DNA of 64,000 nt from Sphingomonas sp. Leaf339 (GCF_001426195.1 NZ_LMRS01000034.1:186001-250000), one strand, 5' to 3'. Positions 8,577 to 17,006 are shown, counted from the first letter of the stretch. Translations and numbers: made by a program. Notes: generated by a model from the letters alone, not told the origin.

Positions 8577-9674
8577 CTATGAGCGCGACACCATCGTGCT
8601 GCGACCGATCTTGAGAACGAGTCCGGGCAGTCCGGCATAATTGGCTTTATGATACGGCGATGCCATGTCGAGCGCCGACGAGATGCGCCGATGCGCTTCG
8701 CCCAGGGCGTGATAGGGCAGACCCGGCAGCAGATGGTGCAGCGCGTGGTAACGCAGACCCACGGGCGCCCACAGAGCAGGCAGCAAGGCCGGCGGCGGAA
8801 CGTTGACCGTATCGAGATACTGGGCAGTGACCGTCATCGGCTCACCCTCGTTTTCCCACAGATGCGCAACAAGCGTGCGGACCTGGTTGATGACCGCCAC
8901 GGCGGATGCGACGCCGAGGATGATGAGGAACGACCGCAGCGGCAGCACGCCCGTCGCCGCCAGCGTCAGCAGGGTGATCGCCCAGATGCTCGCTGCGGTT
9001 TCGATCCGTGCCCATTGGCTTGCCGCATCACCCTCCGGGCTGCGGCGGCGGAATTGAGGATTGATCGCCAGTGCCGAATACCGCTCGACCACGACGCGGC
9101 GCAGCTTGGACGACAGCAGGGAGATAGGTGACAGGACCGCGTAACGGACGATCAGCGCCACCGGCGCGAGGGCGGAAATCACGATGAACAACGGCAGAGT
9201 CCATGGCTTCATCAACGCCAGCGGCAGATATTCGGGGTCCTCGGCTGTGCCGTAGCGCGTCTTGGCGTGATGCAGATTATGGACGCCCTCATACATGAAG
9301 GACGGCGTCAGCATCGGGATGCCGACCAGCGTGTCCCACCCCTGTCGGAAGCCAGGCACCGCCGCGTGCTTCATGTGCGATACTTCGTGAATGAAGCTGA
9401 GCGCGCGGTACAGGCCCAGCACCGCCACGACGATCGCCGCGACCGTCAGGCCGGTCGATTGCGATGCGATTGCCACCGCCAACGCGCCATAGCCGATCAC
9501 GACCGAGGTAATCAGGTCCATCCAATAGATGCGTGGATTCGGCTGCACAAGATCGCGGGTCAATTCCGCCGCGGCGCGCAGCATCGCCTTATCATCGGCG
9601 ATCCGAAGGTTTGGCTTCGCACCACCGGGGGTCGCGCGATCCAGGGTTAGCGTGGTGTTCATGGCTTGATCCAT
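8577..9674 (-). CDS. Membrane fatty-acid desaturase family protein
   Basis: A 365-aa integral-membrane di-iron enzyme. Three histidine clusters are visible: HEVSHMKH (His96, 100, 103), HNLHH (132, 135, 136) and HALHH (310, 313, 314), with a further His in PYHALGEAH. Hydrophobic pairs at ~50-90 and ~155-190 and a later pair at ~225-265 match the family topology. The start could be GTG 9680, ATG 9674 or ATG 9662; 9674 is taken. It is divergent from the GNAT gene across a 149-base gap. In this context it could desaturate the sphingoid base or acyl chain of the sphingolipid, which is inference; phospholipid acyl desaturation is the alternative. Confidence 0.88.
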   Translation of the reverse strand: MDQAMNTTLTLDRATPGGAKPNLRIADDKAMLRAAAELTRDLVQPNPRIYWMDLITSVVIGYGALAVAIASQSTGLTVAAIVVAVLGLYRALSFIHEVSHMKHAAVPGFRQGWDTLVGIPMLTPSFMYEGVHNLHHAKTRYGTAEDPEYLPLALMKPWTLPLFIVISALAPVALIVRYAVLSPISLLSSKLRRVVVERYSALAINPQFRRRSPEGDAASQWARIETAASIWAITLLTLAATGVLPLRSFLIILGVASAVAVINQVRTLVAHLWENEGEPMTVTAQYLDTVNVPPPALLPALWAPVGLRYHALHHLLPGLPYHALGEAHRRISSALDMASPYHKANYAGLPGLVLKIGRSTMVSRS

Positions 9675-9823
9675 TGCCACCAGATAATGGCGGCAGCGTG
9701 GCTTTTACAGACGCTGACGTGCGCACCGGATGACGGAAATGCCACTCGCCATGATCGGATACGCCGGTTACGACGTGCGCCGATCCGGGAGCGGGCCAGT
9801 GGAATGGATGTGGGGGCGGAACG

Positions 9824-10978
9824 ATGACGAACAATGTGACGATCAGGGAAGTACGGACGGCGCGGGATCGCAAGACCTTCGTCGACCTGCCGTTCCGCCT
9901 GTATCGTGACGACCCCAACTGGGTTCCACCGCTGAAATCCGAGGCGCTCGGCCTCATTACCCCCGCCAAGAACGGCTGGTTCAGCCATGCCAAGGCACAG
10001 CTTTTTCTGGCGGAAGAGAACGGTCAGGTCGTCGGGCGCATCTCCGCGCATATCGATACGCTGGCGCTGACCATGCCGCCGGCGCAGGGGTTTGGCCCCG
10101 GCGTCGGCCAATGGGGCCTGATGGAGGCGGAGCGCGAGGACATCTTCACGGCGCTGCTCGCGCGCGCAGAAGGCTGGCTGCGCGATGAGGGGATGAGCCG
10201 GGCGCTCGGCCCGATCTCGATGTCGATCTGGGAAGAACCCGGCCTGCTGGTCGAGGGGTACGACCATCCGCCTACGGTGATGATGGGCCATGCCAAGCCC
10301 GAATATCGCGGCTGGATCGAGGCGGCGGGCTATGCCCCGGTCAAGACGCTGCTGACCTATGACCTGGATATCACCAAGCCATTTCCGCCGATCGTAAACC
10401 GTATCATCCAGTCGGGCGAGAAGAACGCGCGCATCCGCATCCGCGAGGTCGACAAGTCGAAATTCGACGCGGAGGCGGCGATCATCCTGGGCATCCTGAA
10501 CGATGCGTGGTCGGACAACTGGGGCTTCGTGCCGCTGACCGAGCCGGAGATCGCGGACGTCGGCGTCAAGCTGAAGCCGATCGTTTTCCAGGATTTGATC
10601 CGTATCGCCGAGCTGGACGGCAAGCCGGTCGCGTTTATGATTACCCTGCCCGATCTGAACGAAGCGATCGCGCCATTGAAGGGATCGCTGTTGCCGTTCG
10701 GCTGGGCGAAACTGCTCTTGTGGCTGCGCAAGCCCAAGGTGCGGACGGTGCGGGTGCCGTTGATGGGCGTGGTGAAGGAGTTGCAATCGTCACGGATGGC
10801 GAGCCAGTTGGCCTTTACCCTGATCGAATATATCCGCCGGTCGGCGGTCGAGCGCTATGGCGCGAGCCGGGCGGAGATAGGCTGGATTCTTGATGACAAT
10901 CAGGGAATGCGATCGATCGCCGAGACGATCCAGAGCCAGGTCAACAAGACCTACATCATCTACGAGCGCCATCTGTAG
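9824..10978 (+). CDS. Long GNAT-fold acyltransferase; candidate bacterial ceramide synthase
   Basis: 384 aa, far longer than an ordinary acetyltransferase. The first ~200 residues begin VRTARDRKTFVDLPFRLYRD and include LFLAEENGQVVGRISAHID. A second GNAT-like half holds IAELDGKPVAFMITLPD and ends in an EIGWILDDNQGMRSI helix. This architecture is that of YghO-like proteins. Caulobacter ceramide synthase (bCerS) is an acyltransferase encoded near spt, so N-acylation of a sphingoid base is a reasonable proposal here. The assignment rests on location plus fold, not on an active-site signature I can recognise. ATG at 9824; a convergent terminator follows the stop. Confidence 0.75.
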   Translation: MTNNVTIREVRTARDRKTFVDLPFRLYRDDPNWVPPLKSEALGLITPAKNGWFSHAKAQLFLAEENGQVVGRISAHIDTLALTMPPAQGFGPGVGQWGLMEAEREDIFTALLARAEGWLRDEGMSRALGPISMSIWEEPGLLVEGYDHPPTVMMGHAKPEYRGWIEAAGYAPVKTLLTYDLDITKPFPPIVNRIIQSGEKNARIRIREVDKSKFDAEAAIILGILNDAWSDNWGFVPLTEPEIADVGVKLKPIVFQDLIRIAELDGKPVAFMITLPDLNEAIAPLKGSLLPFGWAKLLLWLRKPKVRTVRVPLMGVVKELQSSRMASQLAFTLIEYIRRSAVERYGASRAEIGWILDDNQGMRSIAETIQSQVNKTYIIYERHL

Positions 10979-10985
10979 GCGGGCT

Positions 10986-11012
10986 GCCCCGCGACGCCGG
11001 GCGTCGCGGGGC
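10986..11012. terminator. Perfect 12-bp stem between convergent genes
   Basis: GCCCCGCGACGC (10986-10997), a 3-base loop, then its exact complement (11001-11012). It sits 8 bases after the GNAT stop and 8 bases before the stop of the convergent small gene, so it can serve both strands. No T-tract follows. Confidence 0.65.
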
Positions 11013-11020
11013 GATCGCCG

Positions 11021-11272
11021 TCAACGGCGGCGCATCTGGGAGGGGTCGATACCGCGATCCTTCCACTGGCCGAGCGGAGCGCATTCCTTGCGCGGGATGC
11101 GCGAGCCGGTGGTATCGCTGACGATGCAATAACGCTGGTTAAGGTCGACCGATGCCATCGCCGAAGGTGCACTGGTCGCGGTGACGACCGGCTTTTCGCT
11201 GGCCTGTGCCACGCCCGCCGTCAGCATCGTCGTTGCGCCGGCCACCGTCAGAAGAATTTTCGAACCGAACAT
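11021..11272 (-). CDS. Small secreted protein of unknown function
   Basis: 83 aa with an N-terminal signal peptide (MFGSKILLTVAGATTMLTAG, cleavage near VAQAS) and a short exported domain with two cysteines (RYCIVSD and RKECAPLG) that could form a disulfide. The ending WKDRGIDPSQMRRR is basic. The ATG at 11272 is preferred over 11278 because AAAGGG lies at good distance upstream. Such small periplasmic proteins with a conserved Cys pair are common in sphingomonads, but I do not know a function. It is convergent with the GNAT gene. Confidence 0.75.
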   Translation of the reverse strand: MFGSKILLTVAGATTMLTAGVAQASEKPVVTATSAPSAMASVDLNQRYCIVSDTTGSRIPRKECAPLGQWKDRGIDPSQMRRR

Positions 11273-11446
11273 TTCCATCACCCTTTTTCGATGCGGATCA
11301 TTCCGCATGGACCACTTTGCACGGCCCGTGCCAAACGGCAGATGACGGTATTACAATAACTTAGCAAAAGCTGTGTTGGTGAAGTACACCACCGGCCCGA
11401 AGATTATCCTATTGTCTGGCGAAATTTGCCCGAAGGATGCCGGTAA

Positions 11447-12241
11447 TCAGAACAGCGCGGCGATCCCGCCATACACGCGCACGGTCGGCGCATCGTGGTT
11501 CAGCCCCGCAGCGGTGCCGATATCAAACTGCCAGCGCTTGCCCGGCTGCCACGCGGCGGAAAGACCGGCCAGATACATCGTCGCCCGGCCACCCGGATCG
11601 CGATCGCGGATCGCCTGTACCTCACCGATCAGTTCGACCGTCTCGACAACATCCCATTCCGCACCGACGACGGCGCTATAGGCGAGGTGATGGCCTTGGC
11701 CGTCCTCATCGACCGCTGCATCCACCTCCGGCGTAAATTCCAGCTGCACCGAATTGGATAGGTCGTAAGTCAATGGTGCGGTCAGCCCCGCGCCCCAGTC
11801 GCCCGCGCCGATCGGCGTACGGCCCACGGGCAGGGTGACGAGCGGCAGCACCGCAAAGGACAGGCCGTGGCCATCTGGATTCACGATGCTGCGCTTCATG
11901 CCCACCGTCACGTCACCGACCCGGCTCATGTGCGCCACGTCTCCCGTGGCGGTTCGCTCGCGCTGGTCGCCATAGGGGGTCCAGCCGAGCTCCAGCTCGG
12001 TCGCATCGTCCACGCCAAAGCGGGCGAGCGTCGATCCGATCTGGATCGTGTCGATACGGCCATCGCCGCTGTCGGCGCGGGTCCAGTCCGCCACGCCGGT
12101 TTCGATCAGGACATGGCCGGGATCGACGGTGCAGGCGGGCGTGCCCAGTCCCGGCCGGTGCGCGCACAGATCGCGGCCCTGCGCCACCGCCGCCCCCGGC
12201 ACCATAACCAGCACAAGCCAGGCGGACACCATGGCTTTCAT
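11447..12241 (-). CDS. Outer-membrane beta-barrel protein, phenol-degradation meta-pathway (MetA) type
   Basis: 264 aa. A signal peptide (MKAMVSAWLVLVMVPGAAVA) is followed by alternating polar/hydrophobic strands consistent with a small barrel: HVLIETGVADW, TELELGWTPYGD, VELIGEVQAIRD and YLAGLSAAWQPGK, ending in Phe (GGIAALF). It resembles the transporter/MetA-pathway barrel family (PF13557), whose members are mostly uncharacterised. The start overlaps the xth stop by four bases (ATGA), so both are on one transcript, although no functional link is evident. Confidence 0.72.
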   Translation of the reverse strand: MKAMVSAWLVLVMVPGAAVAQGRDLCAHRPGLGTPACTVDPGHVLIETGVADWTRADSGDGRIDTIQIGSTLARFGVDDATELELGWTPYGDQRERTATGDVAHMSRVGDVTVGMKRSIVNPDGHGLSFAVLPLVTLPVGRTPIGAGDWGAGLTAPLTYDLSNSVQLEFTPEVDAAVDEDGQGHHLAYSAVVGAEWDVVETVELIGEVQAIRDRDPGGRATMYLAGLSAAWQPGKRWQFDIGTAAGLNHDAPTVRVYGGIAALF

Positions 12242-13008
12242 CGCAGGGACACCCAGGTCGGTGCGTGATCGCTCGCCTTTTCACGGCCGCGATACGCCTT
12301 ATCGACGCCCGCCCCGGTCAGCCGGTCGGCGGCTTGTGGGCTGAGGAGCAGGTGATCGATACGGAAGCCGGCGTCGCGCTGCCACGCGCCGGCCTGATAG
12401 TCCCAGAAGGTCCAGACCCGACCCTTTGGCTCGCGGGTGCGCAGCGCGTCGGTCCACCCTTGCGCCAACAGGCGGCGATAGGAAGCACGGCTTTCTGGCT
12501 GCATCAAGGCGTCATCCTGCATCGCGCGTACCGAGAAGGTATCGTCGTCATTGGGGATGACATTATAGTCGCCAGCCAGCACGGCAGGCTTCTCCTCGGC
12601 TAGAATGGCACGCGCGCGGTCGGCCAGGCGCTCCATCCAGCGCAGCTTGTAATCGAATTTCGGTCCGGGACGCGGATTGCCATTGGGCAGATAGAGCGAA
12701 GCGACCACCAGATCGCCGATCTCGCATTCCAGATAGCGGCTGTGCTCGTCCTCCGGTTCACCGGCCAGACCGCGCTGACGCTCGACGGGAGTCGATCCCT
12801 TGGCGAGCACGGCGACGCCGTTCCACGCCTTTTGCCCATGCCACACCGCGCCGTATCCCGCCTCCTCGATCTCCGCGAGGGGGAAGGTCTCGTCGCTGGA
12901 TTTCAGTTCCTGGAGGCAGACGATATCCGGCTGGTCCTCGGTCAGATATTCGATGACGCGGGGCAGCCGTGCCTTGATGCCGTTGACGTTGTACGTGACG
13001 ATCTTCAT
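12238..13008 (-). CDS. xth: Exodeoxyribonuclease III
   Basis: 256-aa Mg-dependent AP endonuclease / 3'-5' exonuclease of base-excision repair. Motifs in order: TYNVNGIKARL (Asn7), LQELKSSDETFP (Glu34), SLYLPNGNP, AGDYNVIPNDDD (catalytic Asp), FRIDHLLLS and SDHAPTW (catalytic His). The length is normal for the family. It lies 3 bases downstream of erpA and overlaps the barrel-protein gene, so erpA-xth-barrel may be one minus-strand operon. Confidence 0.95.
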   Translation of the reverse strand: MKIVTYNVNGIKARLPRVIEYLTEDQPDIVCLQELKSSDETFPLAEIEEAGYGAVWHGQKAWNGVAVLAKGSTPVERQRGLAGEPEDEHSRYLECEIGDLVVASLYLPNGNPRPGPKFDYKLRWMERLADRARAILAEEKPAVLAGDYNVIPNDDDTFSVRAMQDDALMQPESRASYRRLLAQGWTDALRTREPKGRVWTFWDYQAGAWQRDAGFRIDHLLLSPQAADRLTGAGVDKAYRGREKASDHAPTWVSLR

Positions 13009-13011
13009 GCC

Positions 13012-13350
13012 TCAGACCGCGAAGCTGGTACCACAGCCGCATCCCGATGCCGCCTGCGGATTATCCACCTTGAACGCCGCGCCACCCAACGATTCGACAT
13101 AATCGACCCGGCATCCGCGCACTAGATCGAGGCTGATCGAATCCACCACCAGTTGCACGCCGTCCGTCTCGGCGATCATGTCGTCGCCCTCGGGCGCATC
13201 GGCGAGACCGAATTTATACTGAAATCCGGAGCAGCCGCCGCCATGCACCGACAATCGCAGGATCGCGGGCTTTCCCTGACGATTGGCGATCGCCGCCACG
13301 CGCGCGGCGGCGGCGGCGGACAGGGCGACTTCGGATGCGGTGGTGGCCAT
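13012..13350 (-). CDS. erpA: Iron-sulfur cluster insertion protein, A-type carrier
   Basis: 112-aa HesB/IscA-family carrier that binds and delivers Fe-S clusters. The three ligand cysteines are present: Cys40 in GGGCSGFQY and Cys104/Cys106 in SGCGCGTSFAV. The ATG at 13350 is chosen because it precedes the family N-terminus (MATTASEVALS); the open frame continues upstream only as antisense to radC. ErpA rather than IscA is suggested by the lack of isc or suf neighbours and by the common erpA-xth pairing in alphaproteobacteria, but that distinction is soft. Confidence 0.9.
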   Translation of the reverse strand: MATTASEVALSAAAAARVAAIANRQGKPAILRLSVHGGGCSGFQYKFGLADAPEGDDMIAETDGVQLVVDSISLDLVRGCRVDYVESLGGAAFKVDNPQAASGCGCGTSFAV

Positions 13351-13464
13351 GCCCAAGAGATAGGCGGTGCGGGACCAAGCGGCAACCAACCGCTGCTTGG
13401 GTGACGGGTACCCCTTGATCATCCCCCTTTGATTGTCATCGACAGGCTTATAGGGTCGCCGCCG

Positions 13465-14151
13465 ATGGCCGATGCAGATCCCCCGTCCGATACCGCCGGC
13501 CACCGCGCCCGGCTGCGCAGCCGCCTGCTGACTGATCCGGCCGGGCTGCTGGATCACGAATTGATCGAGTACCTGCTCGCCCTCGCAATTCCGCGCCGCG
13601 ACACGAAGCCGCTCGCCAAGGCGCTGCTGCGCGAGTTCGGTAGCATCGGCGGCCTGTTGTCGGCCGATACGGAGGCGCTGACGCGAGTGGACGGGATGGG
13701 CGACACGGCGACCGCCGCGATCCGCATCGCCACCGCATCCGCGACGCGGCTGTTACAGAGCGAGGTGGCGGCGCGGCCAGTGTTGGGCAATTGGCAGGCG
13801 CTCCTGGATTATCTTCATGCAGACATGGCGCATCACGGGGTCGAGCGGTTCCGAGTCCTGCATCTGAACACGCGCAACATGCTGATCCGGGACGAAGTAA
13901 TGAGCAAGGGATCGATCGATCAGGCCGCGGTGCACGTCCGCGAGGTGATCCGCCGGGCGATCGACCTGCAATCGGCGGCGATCATCCTGGTCCACAACCA
14001 CCCATCGGGCGACCCCTCCCCCAGCCGGGCGGACATCGACGTGACACGATCGATCGTCGCCGCCGGAAAACCGATGGGGATCGCCGTGCACGACCATCTG
14101 ATCGTCGGTACCGCCGGCCATGTTTCTCTCAGGGCGCAGGGCCTGATCTGA
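13465..14151 (+). CDS. radC: RadC/MPN-domain protein
   Basis: 228 aa with an N-terminal helix-hairpin-helix region (GGLLSADTEALTRVDGMGD) and a JAMM metalloprotease-like domain holding HNHPSGDPSPSRADID. The family was once linked to DNA repair, but its activity is still unclear. The ATG at 13465 is used; an in-frame TTG at 13429 would add 12 residues. It diverges from erpA with a 114-base gap and ends at a strong hairpin. Confidence 0.92.
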   Translation: MADADPPSDTAGHRARLRSRLLTDPAGLLDHELIEYLLALAIPRRDTKPLAKALLREFGSIGGLLSADTEALTRVDGMGDTATAAIRIATASATRLLQSEVAARPVLGNWQALLDYLHADMAHHGVERFRVLHLNTRNMLIRDEVMSKGSIDQAAVHVREVIRRAIDLQSAAIILVHNHPSGDPSPSRADIDVTRSIVAAGKPMGIAVHDHLIVGTAGHVSLRAQGLI

Positions 14152-14163
14152 GGCGGACACGAC

Positions 14164-14197
14164 AACGCCGCCGGACAGGGGGAGTGCCGGCGGCGTT
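14164..14197. terminator. Perfect 11-bp stem after radC
   Basis: AACGCCGCCGG (14164-14174) and its exact complement (14187-14197) around a 12-base loop. It lies 12 bases after radC and 32 bases before the stop of the convergent EF-hand gene, so it may serve both strands. The downstream bases are not T-rich. Confidence 0.65.
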
Positions 14198-14229
14198 GCG
14201 TTCACCCGCTAGGGGTAAAGGGGTTTAGG

Positions 14230-14700
14230 TCAGCCCTTGGTCAGAAAGCCGGTGACTTCCGTCTTGTCGAGCGACTTGTTCTTGTCCGTATCGGCCTGCG
14301 CGAATGCCGCGCCAACCCACTTCTTCGTCTCGGCGCTGCCGGCCTTCGTGGCCGGATCGCTCGCGGTCTTCAGTGCGACCATCCAAGACGAGAATTCCGC
14401 CTGGCTCAGCTTGCCGTCGGCGTTCTTGTCATAGGTGCCGAACTGCGTGTCGACTGCCGAGGCCACCTGCGTACCATCGGCCGCCGGCGCTGCTTCCGCT
14501 GTCTGCGCAGGGGCTGCCGCCGTTGCCGGTGCCGTTGTCGAAGTGGCGGGATCTACCGCCGTCTGCGGCACAGTTGTCGACGGGTCAACGGTAGTGGTCT
14601 GCGGCGCCGTCTGCACACCCGAATCGGCCGGTGCCATGGTCTGCGCCAATGCAGGTGCGGCGATGGTCATCGTTCCGGCGAGCAAGATCATCTTCAACAT
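14230..14700 (-). CDS. Secreted EF-hand calcium-binding protein
   Basis: 156 aa. Signal peptide to about residue 19 (ending PALA), then a Thr/Ala/Pro-rich linker (residues 21-80) that looks extended. The C-terminal part has two EF-hand loops: residues 91-102 (DKNADGKLSQAE, canonical) and 137-148 (DTDKNKSLDKTE, with Lys in place of the usual Gly at position 6). Proteins of this form are common and uncharacterised in sphingomonads. A role in the periplasm or cell surface is inferred from the signal peptide only. Confidence 0.85.
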   Translation of the reverse strand: MLKMILLAGTMTIAAPALAQTMAPADSGVQTAPQTTTVDPSTTVPQTAVDPATSTTAPATAAAPAQTAEAAPAADGTQVASAVDTQFGTYDKNADGKLSQAEFSSWMVALKTASDPATKAGSAETKKWVGAAFAQADTDKNKSLDKTEVTGFLTKG

Positions 14701-14818
14701 ATCATGTCTCCTTCGAAAGTGACGCCGGCTCCCCTCTCAATTCTTGGAAGCTAGTGTGGAAATCTGTGCGGTATAACCATCAATACTGTAGGTATGTTCC
14801 CCGCAGCGAGATTTGAAG

Positions 14819-14858
14819 GGGGGCGCGAGTGCTGCTAACGGCAACTCGTCCCGCCCCC
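14819..14858 (+). promoter_or_regulatory. Stable GC-rich hairpin in the purB leader
   Basis: GGGGGCG+CGAGT (14819-14830) can pair with ACTCG (14844-14848) plus CGCCCCC (14852-14858), leaving a 3-base bulge and a 13-base loop. It ends 45 bases before the purB ATG. It may be a leader structure or an upstream terminator. I see no match to a known purine riboswitch. Confidence 0.3.
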
Positions 14859-14903
14859 GGGGCGGAGTCACGACGACCCGTGGCCGAACCGAGACGAGGT
14901 ATC

Positions 14904-16220
14904 ATGATTCCCCGCTATTCCCGTGCCCCCATGGCCGCGCTCTGGACGCCAGAAGCGCGCTTTCGCATCTGGTTCGAGATCGAGGCACACGCCACCGACG
15001 CGCTCGCCGAGCTGGGCGTCGTGCCAAAGGAGGCCGCTGCCCGCATCTGGGAAGCCGATGCCGCCGCCGGCCCGTTCGACGTCGCGCGCATCGATGCGAT
15101 CGAGGCGGAGACCAAGCATGACGTCATCGCCTTCCTGACCCATGTCAGCGAGCGGACCGGGCCGGAGGCGCGCTTCCTGCATCAGGGCATGACCTCGTCG
15201 GACGTGCTCGACACCTGTCTCGCAGTGCAGTTGGCGCGTGCCGCCGACATCCTGCTTGCCGATCTCGACCAGTTGCTGGAGGTGCTGAAGCGCCGCGCCA
15301 TCGAACACAAGCTGACGCCGACGATCGGGCGCAGCCACGGCATCCACGCCGAACCCGTCACCTTCGGGCTGAAGCTGGCGCAGGCCTATGCCGAATTCGC
15401 CCGCAACCGCGATCGCCTGGTCGCCGCGCGCGCCGATATCGCCACCTGCGCGATCTCCGGCGCGGTCGGCACCTTCGCCAATATCGATCCGTTCGTGGAG
15501 GAATATGTCGCCGGCAAGCTCGGCCTGACCATCGAGCCCGTGTCGACGCAGGTCATCCCGCGCGATCGCCATGCGATGTTCTTCGCCACGCTGGGCGTCA
15601 TCGCCAGCTCGATCGAGCGGCTGTCGACCGAAGTACGCCACCTGCAACGCACCGAGGTGCTGGAGGCGGAGGAGTATTTCTCGCCCGGCCAGAAGGGTTC
15701 ATCGGCGATGCCGCACAAGCGCAACCCGGTGCTGACCGAGAACCTGACCGGCCTCGCCCGTATGGTGCGCGGCTATGTCACGCCGGCGCTGGAAAATGTG
15801 GCGCTGTGGCATGAGCGCGATATCAGCCATTCGTCGGTGGAGCGCTATATCGGCCCCGACGCCACGATCACGCTCGACTTCGCGCTCGCGCGCTTGACCG
15901 GGGTGATGGACAAGCTGGTCGTGTATCCGGCGCGGATGGCCAAGAACCTGCACCGCATGGGCGGCCTAGTCCATTCGCAGCGCGTGCTGCTGGCGCTGAC
16001 CCAGGCCGGCGTCAGCCGCGAGGATTCCTACCGCCTCGTCCAGCGTAACGCGATGCGCGTGTGGGAATCCGACGGCGAGCTATCGCTGCTCGACCTGTTG
16101 AAGGCGGATGCCGACGTGACGGCGGCGCTGCCGGTCGAGGAGATCGAGTCGAAGTTCGATCTCGATTATCATTACAAGCACGTCGACACGATCTTCGCGC
16201 GGGTATTCGGCGCGGCCTGA
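14904..16220 (+). CDS. purB: Adenylosuccinate lyase
   Basis: A 438-aa fumarase/aspartase-superfamily enzyme acting twice in purine synthesis: SAICAR to AICAR, and adenylosuccinate to AMP. The signature loop SSAMPHKRNPV is present, as are TSSDVLDTCLA, the GRSHGIHAEP histidine region and the HERDISHSSVER segment. The length fits the short bacterial PurB class. The ATG at 14904 is chosen for the MIPRYSRAPMAALW start with GAGACGAGG upstream; the frame is open further 5' but not protein-like. Confidence 0.96.
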   Translation: MIPRYSRAPMAALWTPEARFRIWFEIEAHATDALAELGVVPKEAAARIWEADAAAGPFDVARIDAIEAETKHDVIAFLTHVSERTGPEARFLHQGMTSSDVLDTCLAVQLARAADILLADLDQLLEVLKRRAIEHKLTPTIGRSHGIHAEPVTFGLKLAQAYAEFARNRDRLVAARADIATCAISGAVGTFANIDPFVEEYVAGKLGLTIEPVSTQVIPRDRHAMFFATLGVIASSIERLSTEVRHLQRTEVLEAEEYFSPGQKGSSAMPHKRNPVLTENLTGLARMVRGYVTPALENVALWHERDISHSSVERYIGPDATITLDFALARLTGVMDKLVVYPARMAKNLHRMGGLVHSQRVLLALTQAGVSREDSYRLVQRNAMRVWESDGELSLLDLLKADADVTAALPVEEIESKFDLDYHYKHVDTIFARVFGAA

Positions 16221-16250
16221 CGCCGCGCCGTCGTCAGGCGGCTGGGCGGA

Positions 16251-16808
16251 TCAGGCCGTCCAGCCCGCCAGCCAGTCCGCCAGCGCCTGCGGCGTCAGGC
16301 GACGGGCATCGGCGAGCGCGGTTTCGTGGCCACGATTGACGAGGCGATTGGTCTTCGGATCGACGATCAACAGCGCTGGCACGCCGGCCAGCCGCCCCTT
16401 CGACCCATAGGACGCCGGCACGATCAGATTCTGGTCGAACCGGCCGATATCGACGGTCACGACCTCGAAATTACGGGCGACGAAGCCACGCAGTTGCGGC
16501 AAGTCCATCACCCCCGCGAGCAACCGGCAATCAAGGCACCAGTTGCCGCGCAGATCGATCAGCAAGCGCTTGTGCCTTGATCGCGCGGGCCGCGGCCACG
16601 TCCGCGCGACCGCTGCCTGCGTGATAGGGAAGCGGCAGCGGCTGAGGCTGAGGCAGGGCATCAGCGAATACGGCCGATATCCGGGGTGCGGTTCTGGGGC
16701 GGCCACCGCAGCATCTATAGTAATGGCAAGGACAGCGATGGACACCGTCTGCATCAGTCTGAATTGCAATTGATGCAACTGCGATGGACTGTTACAAAAT
16801 TGCGTCAA
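16251..16808 (-). CDS. Exported thioredoxin-like protein, possibly frameshifted
   Basis: The C-terminal 100 residues are a thioredoxin fold: KRLLIDLRGNWCLDCRLLAG carries a CxxC active site (WCLDC), and VPALLIVDPKTNRLVNRG has the cis-Pro. The N-terminus, MQTVSIAVLAITIDAAVAA, is a plausible signal peptide, with Met19 as a likely start near 16754. Between them (about 16575-16690) this frame is Cys/Arg/Trp-rich and unnatural. A neighbouring frame reads DALPQPQPLPLPYHAGSG and then ADVAAARAIKAQ, which looks like real protein. Two compensating frameshifts or a sequence error are likely. Confidence 0.6.
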   Translation of the reverse strand: MTQFCNSPSQLHQLQFRLMQTVSIAVLAITIDAAVAAPEPHPGYRPYSLMPCLSLSRCRFPITQAAVARTWPRPARSRHKRLLIDLRGNWCLDCRLLAGVMDLPQLRGFVARNFEVVTVDIGRFDQNLIVPASYGSKGRLAGVPALLIVDPKTNRLVNRGHETALADARRLTPQALADWLAGWTA

Positions 16809-16866
16809 CGCGAAACGATCGCCATATCGCGCTTGCCGGATATTTCTCCGGCATCGGAGACCTTAC

Positions 16867-16953
16867 ATGCGCATGTTCGAAACCGTGACCAGCTCCATGC
16901 TGGCGATCGCGGCACAGGCGCTGGTGGTCGGAGTGGTCTTTACCACGCTCTGA
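16867..16953 (+). CDS. 28-aa hydrophobic peptide
   Basis: ATG at 16867 with GGAG seven bases upstream, TGA at 16951-16953. The peptide begins MRMFETVTSSMLAIAAQALV and ends in GVVFTTL; residues 10-27 are hydrophobic and could be a membrane helix. A good ribosome site, a membrane segment and a hairpin right after the stop argue for a real small gene. Function unknown. Confidence 0.45.
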   Translation: MRMFETVTSSMLAIAAQALVVGVVFTTL

Positions 16954-16968
16954 ACCAGCGTCGCACGA

Positions 16969-17006
16969 CCGGTTGCCCGCCCCTGTTACAAGGGCGGGCA
17001 AACCGG
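16969..17006. terminator. Hairpin between the 28-aa peptide and dnaJ
   Basis: CCGGTT+GCCCGCCC (16969-16982) pairs with GGGCGGGC (16992-16999) and AACCGG (17001-17006) with a single bulged A. It lies downstream of dnaJ on the minus strand and downstream of the small peptide on the plus strand, so it can act in both directions. Confidence 0.65.

Noticed and set aside
14152..14229. Possible short gene between radC and the EF-hand gene
   Set aside because: The gap holds only the terminator hairpin; no start with a ribosome site and no open frame of useful length.
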